NCBI GenBank assembly: GCA_947302275.1
Contig: CAMYUW010000013.1
Span: 1 to 64,000, forward strand
Reading direction: 5' to 3'
Origin: an uncultured Prevotellaceae bacterium
Lineage (GTDB): Bacteria; Bacteroidota; Bacteroidia; Bacteroidales; Muribaculaceae
DNA length: 64,000 nt
Each line of letters starts with the position of its first letter. Positions within the stretch are counted from its first letter, which is position 1. The notes under the pieces were generated by a model that searched no databases, was not told where the DNA came from, and worked only from the letters and a program-made list of their open reading frames with translations. Positions 52,121 through 61,600 of the stretch are shown one piece after another. Position numbers and translations under genes: made by a program.

Positions 52121-55100
52121 TTAATCGACGCCCAGGTCGTGTAGGGTGCGAGGTGCTGGGGTCTTGGGCATGGGCTGGCGGTCCTTGAGCAGGTCGAGGA
52201 TAACCTCGATGGCCTTGTCAAGCTGCTGGTCAATGCCGTTGAACTCCATCACGGGGTCGTTGTCAATCAGGATGTCGGGGTCAACGCCGTGGTTCTCGAC
52301 AATCCAGTTGCCGTGGGTGTCATAGTTGGTGAAGAAGGGCACGCGGATGTCGGTACCGTCCATGTAGGGCAGGGAACCGCTGATGCCCACGATGCCACCC
52401 CACGAACGGGTGCCGATGACGGGACCGATCTTGTTCTCCTTGAAGCTCCAGGGGAACAGGTCACCGTCGCTGGCACTGTACTTGTTCACCAGCAGCACCT
52501 TGGGACCCACCACCGTGCGCTCGGGAACGGTGCCGTTATAGTTGCTGCCACGGTACATGGTCATGCGGTAAGGCTGACGCAGCAGGCGCTCAATCACCAT
52601 GGGCGAGATATTGCCACCGCCGTTGCCACGGTCATCGACGATAAGGGCTTCCTTGTCGGTCTGGGCAAAGAAGTAACGGGAGAATTCACGCAGGCCCTCA
52701 GGACCCATGTCGGGGATATAGATGTAGCCCACACGGCCACCGGTCTTCTCGCTCACGTAGTCGATGTTGTGCTGTACCCACTCGTGGTGATACAGGGGAT
52801 ACTCGTCCTGGATGGGCTTGACAACCACCTTGCGGTTACCGTTCAGGGTCAACTCGGTCATCACACCGGCCTTGTCGCGCAGCAGGGTATAGACGTTGTT
52901 CACGCCTGTGGTGGTCACACCGTCAACAGCGGTGATGACATCGCCCTCCTTGACGTTCATGCCAGGCTCCAGCAGCGGCGAGCGCAGTTCCTCACGGTCA
53001 GGCGCGCCACGCAGGATTTTGGTGATTTTGTAGCCGTTAGCCACCTGCTCCAGCTCTGCACCCAGCATACCGATATTGTGCTGGTCGGCCTTGATGTGGT
53101 CACCACCGTCAACGTAGGCGTGACCCACGGCCAACTCGCTGATCATACCACCGATAACGTAGGTCAAATCCAGGCGGTTCTTGACGTAGGGCAGCAGGGC
53201 GGCATACTTGTCGTGCATGGCCTGCCAATCCACGCCGTGCATATTCTCCAGATAGAAGCCGTCACGATAGGCACGCCAAGCCTCGTTAAAGATCTGGTTC
53301 CACTCCTGGTCATAGTTGACCGTGGCAATCATGTCGTCGAGGTTCACCTTATCGTTCAGGTCTGCCTTGCGGGCTGACAGCGGGGCGACATACACGTCCT
53401 CGCCCTTGATGAACAGGGCGTTCTTGTTATCGCTCGACGGAATCATGAAGGCGCGTTCGGCCACGAGTTCGTCCTTCTGCTCGGCAAAGTCATACACGCG
53501 CACGCTGCCACGACCGCTATACCACAGGTGGCTGCCGTCACACACAAAGTTGCCGTAGCTTCCCGTGCCGACGGGCACCTTGACGATACGGTCGGCAATG
53601 CCGTCGATGTCGATGCGAACGGTGTTGGCATCAGCTTGGGGCTTGCCTTTGCCTTTCTTGTCCTTAGGAGCGTCTTTGGGAGCATCCTTGGAATTGTCTT
53701 CTCCGGCTTTCACCTGGTCGTCCTTGGGGAGGAAGGGCGAGGGAGTGTCCTTGGCCAGCATCACGAGGTAGATGCCCTCCATCTCACGGTAGGCAAAGTT
53801 CCACTCGATGTTGCTGTAGATGGGGTTGAAATCACGGGCCGAAGCAAAAATCAGGTATTTGCCGTCGCTGCTGAATACGGGCGAGTTGCTGTCATACCAG
53901 CGGTCGGTCACGGGATACTCTTTGCGCTCGGCAATGTTGTAGAGATAGACCACGCCATACTCGTTGGTACCCTGGCGGTAATAGGTCAGCCACTTGCCGT
54001 CAGGCGAGAAACTCGGGGAGGGGATTTCGCCCATCTCGTCGGTGAGCAACACCTGCTTGGCCTGGGTCTTGACATTGAGCAGAGTCATGCGGTTCTTGCG
54101 GTCGGTATAGACAATCTGACTACCGTCGGGGCTCCACTCCAGGTCGCGGATGTAGGTGTCGTTGTTAAAGGTCAACTGCTTGGCCTGGTCGCTATCCACA
54201 GGGCGCATCCAAATCTCGGTCTCGCCCGTTTGGTCGCTGATGTAGGCGATGTTCTTGCCATCGGGACTCCACAAGGCGTTGCGCTCATGCACGCCAGGGG
54301 TGTGGGTGATGTTGCGGGTCACACCGTGCTTGGAGGGCACGTCAAACACCTCGCCACGGGCGCTGACAGCGATACGGCTACCGTCGGGTGCCAGGCTGCC
54401 GCCACGCAGGTCGTCCTTGACCTTGCGCTGCTCTTCACGGGCAAAGTTGTTCTCGCTGTTGAGATAAACGGTAATTTTCTCACTGCGCTTGGTCTTGGGG
54501 TCGAGTACATAGAGGTAACCGCCGTTCTCAAACACGATCTTGCCGCCGCCACAGTTGGCAAACTTCACATCATATTCAGTAAAGTCGGTCACCTTCTGCG
54601 TCGTAGCGGTACGGGTGTTATAGACAAAGATGTTCATGCGGTTGTCGCGATCGCTCATGAAATAGATCTCGTCGCCAATCCACATCGGGTCGATGTCTTG
54701 GGCAATGTTATTGGTGATGTTGGTCACCGTCTTGGCCTGGGTGTCATAGATCCAGATGTCGTCGGCCATACCGCCCTTGTAGTATTTCCACGTGCGGAAC
54801 TCGCGGAAAACGCGGTTATAAGCCATCTTGGAGCCATCGGCATTGTAGGAGCAGAAACCGCCCTCGGGCAGCGGCAACTGCTGAGACATGCTGCCATCTA
54901 TGGGAGCACACCACAATTTGCCGTCAAAGCTGTCGCTGATGCGGTTACGGTAGATGACGCCCTTGCCGTCAGGGCTCCACGTCATGACGATGTTGTTGGG
55001 ACCCATACGGTCGCCCCAGTCGTCACGGGGATTGCTGGCCGTGAAGGTGATACGACGGGGTTCACCGCCCTGTGCAGGCATGACATAAACCTCGGTGTTG

Positions 55101-55354
55101 CCGTCATACTGGCCGGTAAAAGCGATGGTCTGGCCGTCAGGACTGTAACGGGCAAATGCCTCATAACCCTTGTGGGACGTGAGTTTACGTGCCGTGCCGC
55201 CAGTAATGGGCACTGTGTAAATGTCACCGGCATAACTGAATGCCACTTCGCTTCCATTAGTTCCAGGGAAGCGCAACAGGCGACCCTCGTCAGCCTGACT
55301 CGTTAAAGCGAATGCGACCGCTGTCGCAAACATCAAAATTTTCTGTTTGTACAT
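52121..55354 (-). CDS. Tricorn-type S41 serine protease
   Basis: 1077 residues with a signal peptide (ends near TSQAD). A TolB/WD40-like beta-propeller pair (about 30-570; repeated YSPDGQ, WSPDGK, FSPDGK) is followed by a Lys/Asp/Pro-rich linker (about 540-580), a further beta region, a helical C1-like domain, a PDZ domain (about 770-850) and the S41 catalytic domain, where SASDGD carries the likely nucleophile Ser. Archaeal tricorn degrades oligopeptides made by the proteasome; the Bacteroidetes homologues are exported and probably process peptides in the periplasm. The gene stands alone between the BspA-like gene and a glycosidase-like lipoprotein. Confidence 0.93.
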   Translation of the reverse strand: MYKQKILMFATAVAFALTSQADEGRLLRFPGTNGSEVAFSYAGDIYTVPITGGTARKLTSHKGYEAFARYSPDGQTIAFTGQYDGNTEVYVMPAQGGEPRRITFTASNPRDDWGDRMGPNNIVMTWSPDGKGVIYRNRISDSFDGKLWCAPIDGSMSQQLPLPEGGFCSYNADGSKMAYNRVFREFRTWKYYKGGMADDIWIYDTQAKTVTNITNNIAQDIDPMWIGDEIYFMSDRDNRMNIFVYNTRTATTQKVTDFTEYDVKFANCGGGKIVFENGGYLYVLDPKTKRSEKITVYLNSENNFAREEQRKVKDDLRGGSLAPDGSRIAVSARGEVFDVPSKHGVTRNITHTPGVHERNALWSPDGKNIAYISDQTGETEIWMRPVDSDQAKQLTFNNDTYIRDLEWSPDGSQIVYTDRKNRMTLLNVKTQAKQVLLTDEMGEIPSPSFSPDGKWLTYYRQGTNEYGVVYLYNIAERKEYPVTDRWYDSNSPVFSSDGKYLIFASARDFNPIYSNIEWNFAYREMEGIYLVMLAKDTPSPFLPKDDQVKAGEDNSKDAPKDAPKDKKGKGKPQADANTVRIDIDGIADRIVKVPVGTGSYGNFVCDGSHLWYSGRGSVRVYDFAEQKDELVAERAFMIPSSDNKNALFIKGEDVYVAPLSARKADLNDKVNLDDMIATVNYDQEWNQIFNEAWRAYRDGFYLENMHGVDWQAMHDKYAALLPYVKNRLDLTYVIGGMISELAVGHAYVDGGDHIKADQHNIGMLGAELEQVANGYKITKILRGAPDREELRSPLLEPGMNVKEGDVITAVDGVTTTGVNNVYTLLRDKAGVMTELTLNGNRKVVVKPIQDEYPLYHHEWVQHNIDYVSEKTGGRVGYIYIPDMGPEGLREFSRYFFAQTDKEALIVDDRGNGGGNISPMVIERLLRQPYRMTMYRGSNYNGTVPERTVVGPKVLLVNKYSASDGDLFPWSFKENKIGPVIGTRSWGGIVGISGSLPYMDGTDIRVPFFTNYDTHGNWIVENHGVDPDILIDNDPVMEFNGIDQQLDKAIEVILDLLKDRQPMPKTPAPRTLHDLGVD

Positions 55355-55387
55355 TTTGGAAAACTATTTAATGGTTGATTGGTTTCG

Positions 55388-57547
55388 TCATTTCTTTATG
55401 ATCCTCACGTGTATGGGCTCACAGGTAGTGAACGACTTGGGAAGACGGATCTGGTCAAACTCGATATTGTTCTCGCCCTTGAGCAATTTCACAGCCACCA
55501 TGTTGCTGTAGGCCAAATCGTTATCATCCATAAGACCTGCACTGGCCATGACCAACGTGCCCATGGGATGGCTGTTGGCACTCACTCGGCGAACGTCAAG
55601 GGTGCCTGTGGGACGGTAACCCATGTCAAGCAAATATTCACCTCCCTCGGCAACACTCACCGTAATTTCGGCATGACCATCACTACTCTCAGGGAAAAAG
55701 GCCACCTGGGGCGTAAGCCCGAAATGCAACAATGGCTTCGACATGAAGCTGTTGCCGTATTTTCCGGCAATCTCTACCGAGAATTCAGTAAAGGAATCCG
55801 ATGAAGGTATGGCAAACACCGAATCGCTGACAGCGCTCAACTGGCCATTCACTGACAAACGATAAGGCGTGCCTGGAACATAATCCACAATATGGCAGCT
55901 GTCGCTGTCCCATTCAACGGTAGGAGTGAGCGGCAAGACAGCCTCGCCGTGCTGGATGGTTACATGCTGGGAGGCTCTGTCGGCGTGTTTTAAGGTGATG
56001 ACGATGTGATGGTTACCTTTGATAGAATTGGTCACAAAGGAGCTTTCCAGGGGATCTCCGTTGTCGGTGATCGTTTCCACGTCGTTGCCCGTCCCTTCAA
56101 TGGTGATGTCGAGCACAGCATTGCGGTAATTCAACCCTTTAAAGGTCTTCTTGCCTGGCATGCATGCTGGTATTGTCGGGGAAAATTCAATGCCTTCGGG
56201 GGTGAAGTTCATACCCATGAAAACACGCAGCACCATTGCCGCATTGCTGGCACTGGTACCCAAGTAGTCGGTATTCACATCCTGCAAGTGGATGCCACGC
56301 GACTGGTACAAAGCCTGTGCACGATACAGAGCACCCAAGCCGCGACGCAGGGCATTCTCATTGCCTACCCAAGCGGCAGCCAGGTTCCATAGTGCCTGGG
56401 TAGTGGCCCAGGACGAATTGCTGAAGAAGGGCTCAAGGGCATTGGCTGCAGGGTAGGAGACATTTACACCCTTATCCGACACTGGTGTGTGGGCAATCAG
56501 ATTCTCGGCACGGTTATCGTCGGCAATACCCCACAACACGCACATGGCCTGGGAAGTATTATCGGTGAGCGGGGATTTGCGAGGGTAGGCCATGCCATAT
56601 AGGAAGGAGCTGTAAAAGCCCTTATCCTCATTCCACAGATACTGGTTGATGGCATCCTTGAAGTGCTGGGCATCCCGCTCGTAATCGTTCTCAATGCCCA
56701 GTTCGTCACCCATGTTGGAAAGAATTGTATAGGCATTGCTGGTCAAGATGTTATTGCCCAATGACATGCAGGAAAACAGGTCATTGTAGCCCATCCAGGT
56801 CATGCGCCGCACTCCCAGCGGTTTTGAGGAGGTATAGCCAGCACCATGAATCAGTCCGGTAGTCTGGTCAAGCAAGACTTCGCGATTGATGCTGAGCGTT
56901 TTTTCGATGACGCGATAGCAATAAGAAAGCCATGTGCGGTCACCGGTGGTCTTATAGACTTCCCAAGCTGCGGTTGCCCAGCCAATGTGGTCACTCACCA
57001 CTGGCCACTGACCCTCACGCTGCATAATGATGCTGTCACGGTCCACAATACGGCGCAATGTTTCCATCGACTGGTGCGGCTTGAGGGCTGCCAGTGAAAG
57101 GAAAATGGAGCAATACAAGCGACTGTAATTATTCTGGGACGGCGTGAAATAGCCATTTTTATCAACGGCATCTGCAATCTGGTCGATTGACATCTCATAC
57201 AGTGCATCCAGCAAGGGCTGGTCACTGCTGTATTCGGGCATCATCACAGGGCGCTCACTGCGACTGGTCCATCGCTTGCCTTCAACAAAATGGATCCTTG
57301 ATGAATCGATTGAGCGATACAAGCTATCGAGTCGGGACAAAGTGACATTGGATTCGATTCGGCCAGAGGGATGTACACAGGCATATACCGTATCCTCGAT
57401 GACACTGTCACCTGTCAGCGTGAAAACCTCATTTTGAACAATCACAAAATTACTCATCTGTTTGCGGCCTCCACATGCAGTCAAGCAAGCAAGGCTTACG
57501 GCAATCGCTGCAAGCATCCATAACTGACTCTTCTTATTTTTCTTCAT
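55388..57547 (-). CDS. Lipoprotein with six-hairpin glycosidase-like domain
   Basis: 719 residues. Lipobox LTAC near residue 25, so membrane-anchored. Residues about 110-480 have the alpha/alpha six-hairpin glycosidase pattern seen in GH63/GH37-like and debranching-type enzymes (WPVVSDHIGWATAAWEVYKT, MTWMGYNDLFSCMSLGNN, WNEDKGFYSSFLYGMAYPRK). Beta-sandwich regions follow (about 490-719). Which sugar it cleaves, and whether Asp/Glu catalysts are intact, I cannot tell. It lies upstream of the tricorn gene with 33 bp between and in the same direction. Confidence 0.7.
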   Translation of the reverse strand: MKKNKKSQLWMLAAIAVSLACLTACGGRKQMSNFVIVQNEVFTLTGDSVIEDTVYACVHPSGRIESNVTLSRLDSLYRSIDSSRIHFVEGKRWTSRSERPVMMPEYSSDQPLLDALYEMSIDQIADAVDKNGYFTPSQNNYSRLYCSIFLSLAALKPHQSMETLRRIVDRDSIIMQREGQWPVVSDHIGWATAAWEVYKTTGDRTWLSYCYRVIEKTLSINREVLLDQTTGLIHGAGYTSSKPLGVRRMTWMGYNDLFSCMSLGNNILTSNAYTILSNMGDELGIENDYERDAQHFKDAINQYLWNEDKGFYSSFLYGMAYPRKSPLTDNTSQAMCVLWGIADDNRAENLIAHTPVSDKGVNVSYPAANALEPFFSNSSWATTQALWNLAAAWVGNENALRRGLGALYRAQALYQSRGIHLQDVNTDYLGTSASNAAMVLRVFMGMNFTPEGIEFSPTIPACMPGKKTFKGLNYRNAVLDITIEGTGNDVETITDNGDPLESSFVTNSIKGNHHIVITLKHADRASQHVTIQHGEAVLPLTPTVEWDSDSCHIVDYVPGTPYRLSVNGQLSAVSDSVFAIPSSDSFTEFSVEIAGKYGNSFMSKPLLHFGLTPQVAFFPESSDGHAEITVSVAEGGEYLLDMGYRPTGTLDVRRVSANSHPMGTLVMASAGLMDDNDLAYSNMVAVKLLKGENNIEFDQIRLPKSFTTCEPIHVRIIKK

Positions 57548-57956
57548 TCACCGCAAAGATAGTGCAATTAAAGTGCGGAACAAACAAGTTGACATTATTT
57601 ATTACATCCGAGTGCCTTTTTTAGTAAAATTTCGCAAATCAACGCTGTTGGCACATGTATTGCCAGTTCAAAAAACAGATATGATTGTGGTTATTGCTAA
57701 AAACCATTATGGTTTTATTCTAACCCTTTGAAAGAGAAATAGTAATAAGTGTTTAATTATTTATGTGTTATTATGGAAAAGTCAGTAAACAATCGTCCAA
57801 CTATGACAAAACGTCATCTTCCTCCTCATGCCTATCATCCCAATCCTTCGCTCGATTGTCATCGTAAAGCCTATATCGCATATCCCAAAATGTGAAAAAA
57901 AAGTGGGATACAGGCTTAATGGTCTGTATCCCAGATGCTTTATATAATCCAAGAGA
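57548..57956. other. Gene-free stretch
   Basis: 409 bp, A/T-rich. Contains the upstream region of the glycosidase-like gene, one weak 40-codon open frame (57773-57895, plus strand) and the nfnB terminator. No repeat or RNA gene recognised. Confidence 0.6.
57894..57932 (-). terminator. Terminator after nfnB
   Basis: Minus strand GGGATACAG (57932-57924), loop, CTGTATCCC (57913-57905), then ACTTTTTTTTC. Perfect 9-bp stem 24 bp after the stop. Confidence 0.92.
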
Positions 57957-59417
57957 TTACTCTCCAAGCAGTTCCTTGGCCATGTTGAGCGCGGCACGAC
58001 GGCCGTCACCCATGGCGAGGATAACGGTAGCACCACCACGCACGATGTCACCACCGGCATAGAGGTCGCCTACCGACGACTGCATGGTTTCCTCATTCAC
58101 CACGATGGTGTTGCGCTTGCTGATGTCCAAACCAGGAATCGAGCGGGGCACGAGCTGGTTGGGCGATACGCCAACGGCAACAATCACCAGGTCAACGGGA
58201 ATCTCCTCGATAGCTCCCTCGATGGGCACGGGGCTGCGACGACCCGATGCATCGGGCTCGCCCAGTTCCATCTTCTGCACGCGCATAGCGACTACGCGGC
58301 CCTTGTCGTCACCGATGTACTCGATGGGGTTATGCAGGGTCTTGAACTCAACGCCCTCTTCCTTGGCATGGCCCACCTCCTCACGACGGGCAGGCATTTC
58401 CTCCTCGCTGCGGCGATAGATGAGGATGACGCGCTCAGTGCCCATGCGCAGGGCGGTACGGGTCGAGTCCATAGCAGTGTTACCGCCACCGATCACGGCG
58501 ATGGTCTTGCCACGCAGCACGGGGGTGTCACCGCCACGGCCGGCTTCCATCAGGTTGATGCGGGTCAGGTACTCGTTGCTCGACATGATACCGTTGAGGT
58601 TCTCGCCAGGAATGTTCATGAAGCGGGGGAAGCCTGCACCAGAGCCTACGAATACGCCCTTGAAGCCCATCTCGTGCAGGTCCTCATAGCTGATGGTCTT
58701 GCCCACGAGGCAGTCCTTCACGAACTCAACGCCCATCTTCCTCAAGCCTTCGATCTCATAGTCCACGATGTGGTTGGGCAGACGGAACTCGGGGATACCA
58801 TACTTCAACACGCCACCGATCTCGTGCAATGCTTCAAATACGGTAACGCTGAAGCCCTTCTTGGCCATATCGCCAGCAAACGACAGTCCAGAGGGACCAC
58901 TGCCGATGACAGCTACCTTGATACCGTTGGCGGGAGCCATAGCAGGCACCTCCTGAGGCAGATTGTCACGCTGCCAGTCGGCGGCAAAGCGCTCCAGATA
59001 GCCGATAGCCACGGCGGGGTGTTTCATCTTGGTGTGGATGCAACGCGACTCGCACTGCTTCTCCTGCGGGCATACACGGCCGCATACAGCGGGCAACGAA
59101 CTGGTTTCCTTCAAGGTGGCAGCAGCCTCGCCGAACTCACCACGCTCGATGTTCTTGATGAATTTGGGAATATTGATATTCACGGGGCAACCGGTCACAC
59201 ACTGCGGATTAGCGCAATCTAAGCAACGGCTGGCTTCAACAACGGCCTGCTCAGCACTGATGCCCTGGTTCACCTCCTCGTTGCAGGTGATGCGGTATTT
59301 GGGGTCGAGTTGCGGCATCTCCACACGGGGGATGGCTGTACGCTCCTTGGGAGTCTTGGCGTTGCGCAAGTCCACACGCCACTGTTCATTACGGGGATCG
59401 ATATTATTTTGTTCCAT
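57957..59417 (-). CDS. nfnB: NfnB / glutamate synthase small subunit-type flavoprotein
   Basis: 486 residues. The N-terminal bacterioferredoxin-like part holds two Cys clusters (CLDCANPQCVTGC about 65-77 and CGRVCPQEKQCESRC about 111-125) for [4Fe-4S] centres. Two Rossmann folds follow: FAD site AVIGSGPSGLSFAGDMAKKG and NADPH site AVIGGGNTAMDSTRTALR, ending in GDIVRGGATV. Alone it would be called GltD, but its partner nfnA lies 159 bp upstream and no GltB is present, so the NfnAB complex is the better call: it uses NADH and reduced ferredoxin to make NADPH by electron bifurcation. The gap to nfnA holds a repeat module and heptads. Confidence 0.88.
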   Translation of the reverse strand: MEQNNIDPRNEQWRVDLRNAKTPKERTAIPRVEMPQLDPKYRITCNEEVNQGISAEQAVVEASRCLDCANPQCVTGCPVNINIPKFIKNIERGEFGEAAATLKETSSLPAVCGRVCPQEKQCESRCIHTKMKHPAVAIGYLERFAADWQRDNLPQEVPAMAPANGIKVAVIGSGPSGLSFAGDMAKKGFSVTVFEALHEIGGVLKYGIPEFRLPNHIVDYEIEGLRKMGVEFVKDCLVGKTISYEDLHEMGFKGVFVGSGAGFPRFMNIPGENLNGIMSSNEYLTRINLMEAGRGGDTPVLRGKTIAVIGGGNTAMDSTRTALRMGTERVILIYRRSEEEMPARREEVGHAKEEGVEFKTLHNPIEYIGDDKGRVVAMRVQKMELGEPDASGRRSPVPIEGAIEEIPVDLVIVAVGVSPNQLVPRSIPGLDISKRNTIVVNEETMQSSVGDLYAGGDIVRGGATVILAMGDGRRAALNMAKELLGE

Positions 59418-59436
59418 TGTTATTTTTTCTTTTTTA

Positions 59437-59577
59437 AGTTGTAAGTTGTTAGTTGTAAGTTTTAAGTGTTTAGTCGCTAGTTTCCAGTCTGTAGAGACGC
59501 AAAATCTTGCGTCTCCTAGTGCGGATGCTTCTCTAAACTCTAAACTTTAAACTCTAAACTGAGATCAAAGCGAGCAT
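59437..59577 (-). repeat. 3'-end module plus heptads between nfnA and nfnB
   Basis: Minus strand, starting at the nfnA stop: ATGCTCGC, CAGTTTAGAG heptads and GCATCCGCACT (59577-59518), a perfect 9-bp hairpin GAGACGCAA/TTGCGTCTC (59515-59494), then ACTTAAA/ACTTACA heptads running to about 15 nt before the nfnB start. Confidence 0.8.
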
Positions 59578-60359
59578 TACTGAGCTCCCTTGAGGCGCAT
59601 CATCAACTCGTCAAAATCAATCTCATGGGCATTGAACTCGGGACCCTCGACACACACGAAGCGGATCTTGCCGCCCACGGTCACGCGGCAAGCGCCGCAC
59701 ATGCCGGTACCGTCAACCATGATGGCATTGAGCGAAGCCTCGGTGGGCACCTCATACTTCTTGGTCAACAGGGCACAGAACTTCATCATGATGGCGGGAC
59801 CGATGGTCACGCAGTAATCGACCTTCTCACGCTTGAGAACCTCTTCCATACCTACGGTGACAACACCCTTGTTGCCGTAGCTGCCGTCATCGGTCATGAT
59901 GATGACCTCGTCGCTCGAAGCGCGCACCTCGTCCTCCAGAATGATGAGGTCCTTGGTACGGCCTGCCAGCACGCTGATTACGCGGTTGCCAGCCTCTTTC
60001 ATGGCTCGGATAATGGGGAGTAGGGGAGCGGTACCCACACCGCCACCTGCACACAGCACAGTGCCATACTTCTCGATGTGAGTGGCCTGGCCCAGAGGAC
60101 CTACCACGTCATGCAGGAATTCACCGGGCTCGAGTGCACAGATTTTGCGTGTGCTGTCGCCCACACTCTGGATCACCAATGTGATGGTGCCAGCCTTGGG
60201 GTCACTGTCGGCGATGGTTAAGGGAATTCGCTCGCCTTTTTCGCCTGCGCGGACAATCACAAAGTGACCTGCACGGCGTGCCTTGGCGATGAGGGGAGCC
60301 TCAACGACAAGCTTAGTCACGTTAGCAGAAAACTGCTCTTTACTAACGACTTTGTTCAT
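59577..60359 (-). CDS. nfnA: NfnA / FAD-[2Fe-2S] oxidoreductase subunit
   Basis: 260 residues. FAD-binding ferredoxin-reductase domain (about 1-95, with RIPLTIADSD), NAD-binding domain (GTVLCAGGGVGTAPLLPIIRAM) and a C-terminal [2Fe-2S] motif (GTGMCGACRV with a later RFVC). This is the PyrK-like architecture of NfnA (ferredoxin:NADP+ reductase alpha subunit). Followed by nfnB and preceded 44 bp upstream by fprA, all one direction, so a single redox operon is likely. Confidence 0.9.
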   Translation of the reverse strand: MNKVVSKEQFSANVTKLVVEAPLIAKARRAGHFVIVRAGEKGERIPLTIADSDPKAGTITLVIQSVGDSTRKICALEPGEFLHDVVGPLGQATHIEKYGTVLCAGGGVGTAPLLPIIRAMKEAGNRVISVLAGRTKDLIILEDEVRASSDEVIIMTDDGSYGNKGVVTVGMEEVLKREKVDYCVTIGPAIMMKFCALLTKKYEVPTEASLNAIMVDGTGMCGACRVTVGGKIRFVCVEGPEFNAHEIDFDELMMRLKGAQ

Positions 60360-60403
60360 TGTTTGTCTTTTAGTTAATTAGTTGATAGAGTTGTTTATGT
60401 TGT

Positions 60404-61600
60404 TTATTGTTGTTCAAGTTGTTTGATGAACTCACGACCGAACTGGCGGCTCTGCTCCAAGGCATCCTGATCAGGTACCCACTGGGCACGGATGCCGTCG
60501 TTCACTGGCTCGATGCCTGCGGCCTTCAGGTGCTCGGTAATGAGTTTAGCGGCCTCACCGCTCCAACCGAAGCTGCCGAAGGCGGCACCTTTTTTCTTTT
60601 TCAGTTTCATGCCCTTGAGCATCTCCAGGATGCCAGCAATGGCATAGCTGTAGCCATTATTGATGGTGGGTGAGCCCACGAGCACGGCGCGCGAGTGGAA
60701 CACCTCGGTAAGGATATCGTTCTTGTCGTTGAGGGCGGCGTTGTAGATCTTGACGGTCGTTGTGGGCGACTGCTCACGGATGCCCTCAGCAATGGCTTGT
60801 GCCATCAGGCGGGTGCTCTGCCACATGGTATCATAGACGATAGTCACTTGATCCTCCTGATAATTGTCGCTCCATTGCAGGTATTTCTCGATAATGAGAC
60901 CGGGGTTGTTGCGCCAGATGATGCCGTGGCTCGGGCAAATCATCTTAAGCGGCAGGTTCATCCCCACGACTTCCTTCACCTTGCGGTTGCAGAGCGGGCT
61001 GAAGGGAGCGATGATGTTGGCATAGTATTTCTCGGCCTCTTGCAATACCTCGGCCATGCACACCTGATCGTCATAGAGCGATTCGGTGGCATAGTGCTGG
61101 CCGAAACCGTCGTTGCTGAACAGGATTTCCTCACCACTCAGGTAGCAGAACATTGTGTCGGGCCAGTGAAGCATCGTTGCCTCGATAAAGGTCAGCGTGG
61201 TGTCGCCAAGTTCCAGCGTGTCACCGGTCTTGACATTGACAAAATTCCAGTCCTGATGATAATGGCCGCGAATGATGGCTTCACCCTTTGCTGTGCAGTA
61301 AATAGGCGTTTCGGGGATTTCGCGCATCAGGTCAACGAGAGCGCCGCTGTGATCGATCTCGTTGTGGCACATCACTATATAATCGATTTTGTTGAGATCA
61401 ATCTCCTTCTTGAGGTTAGCTACGAACTCGCGGCTGTAGGGCAGCCACGACGTGTCAATCAACACATTCTTCTTGTCACGAATCAAGTAGGAGTTGTAAC
61501 TCGATCCACGGTGGGTGGACAACTCATCGCCATGGAACGTCTTCAGTTCCCAATCCACCTTACCTACCCAAGTTACTCTCTCGGTCAGTTTTTTTGCCAT
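60404..61600 (-). CDS. fprA: A-type flavodiiron protein FprA
   Basis: 398 residues, standard length for a two-domain flavodiiron protein. The metallo-beta-lactamase domain (1-255) has the di-iron ligand motif HNEIDHSG (H-x-E-x-D-H), with further His at MLHWPDTM and CPSHGIIW. The flavodoxin domain (256-398) binds FMN (VYDTMWQSTRLMAQ; GSPTINNGYSYAI). Reduces O2 to water (or NO) in anaerobes, protecting oxygen-sensitive enzymes such as [FeFe] hydrogenase. A TACCTTTG box on the minus strand lies at 61654-61647. First gene of the fprA-nfnA-nfnB unit. Confidence 0.95.
   Translation of the reverse strand: MAKKLTERVTWVGKVDWELKTFHGDELSTHRGSSYNSYLIRDKKNVLIDTSWLPYSREFVANLKKEIDLNKIDYIVMCHNEIDHSGALVDLMREIPETPIYCTAKGEAIIRGHYHQDWNFVNVKTGDTLELGDTTLTFIEATMLHWPDTMFCYLSGEEILFSNDGFGQHYATESLYDDQVCMAEVLQEAEKYYANIIAPFSPLCNRKVKEVVGMNLPLKMICPSHGIIWRNNPGLIIEKYLQWSDNYQEDQVTIVYDTMWQSTRLMAQAIAEGIREQSPTTTVKIYNAALNDKNDILTEVFHSRAVLVGSPTINNGYSYAIAGILEMLKGMKLKKKKGAAFGSFGWSGEAAKLITEHLKAAGIEPVNDGIRAQWVPDQDALEQSRQFGREFIKQLEQQ

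Noticed and set aside
53528..55306. 592-codon open frame on the plus strand opposite the tricorn gene
   Set aside because: It is the antisense shadow of a well-supported 1077-residue protease; its product is a Val/Gly/His-rich sequence with no domain.
57782..58060. 92-codon minus-strand frame over the nfnB 3' end
   Set aside because: It overlaps nfnB in another frame and crosses the terminator; composition is unlike a protein.
57957..59417. Glutamate synthase small subunit GltD
   Set aside because: No GltB is present, and the adjacent NfnA subunit makes NfnB more likely; the assignment remains open if gltB is found elsewhere.
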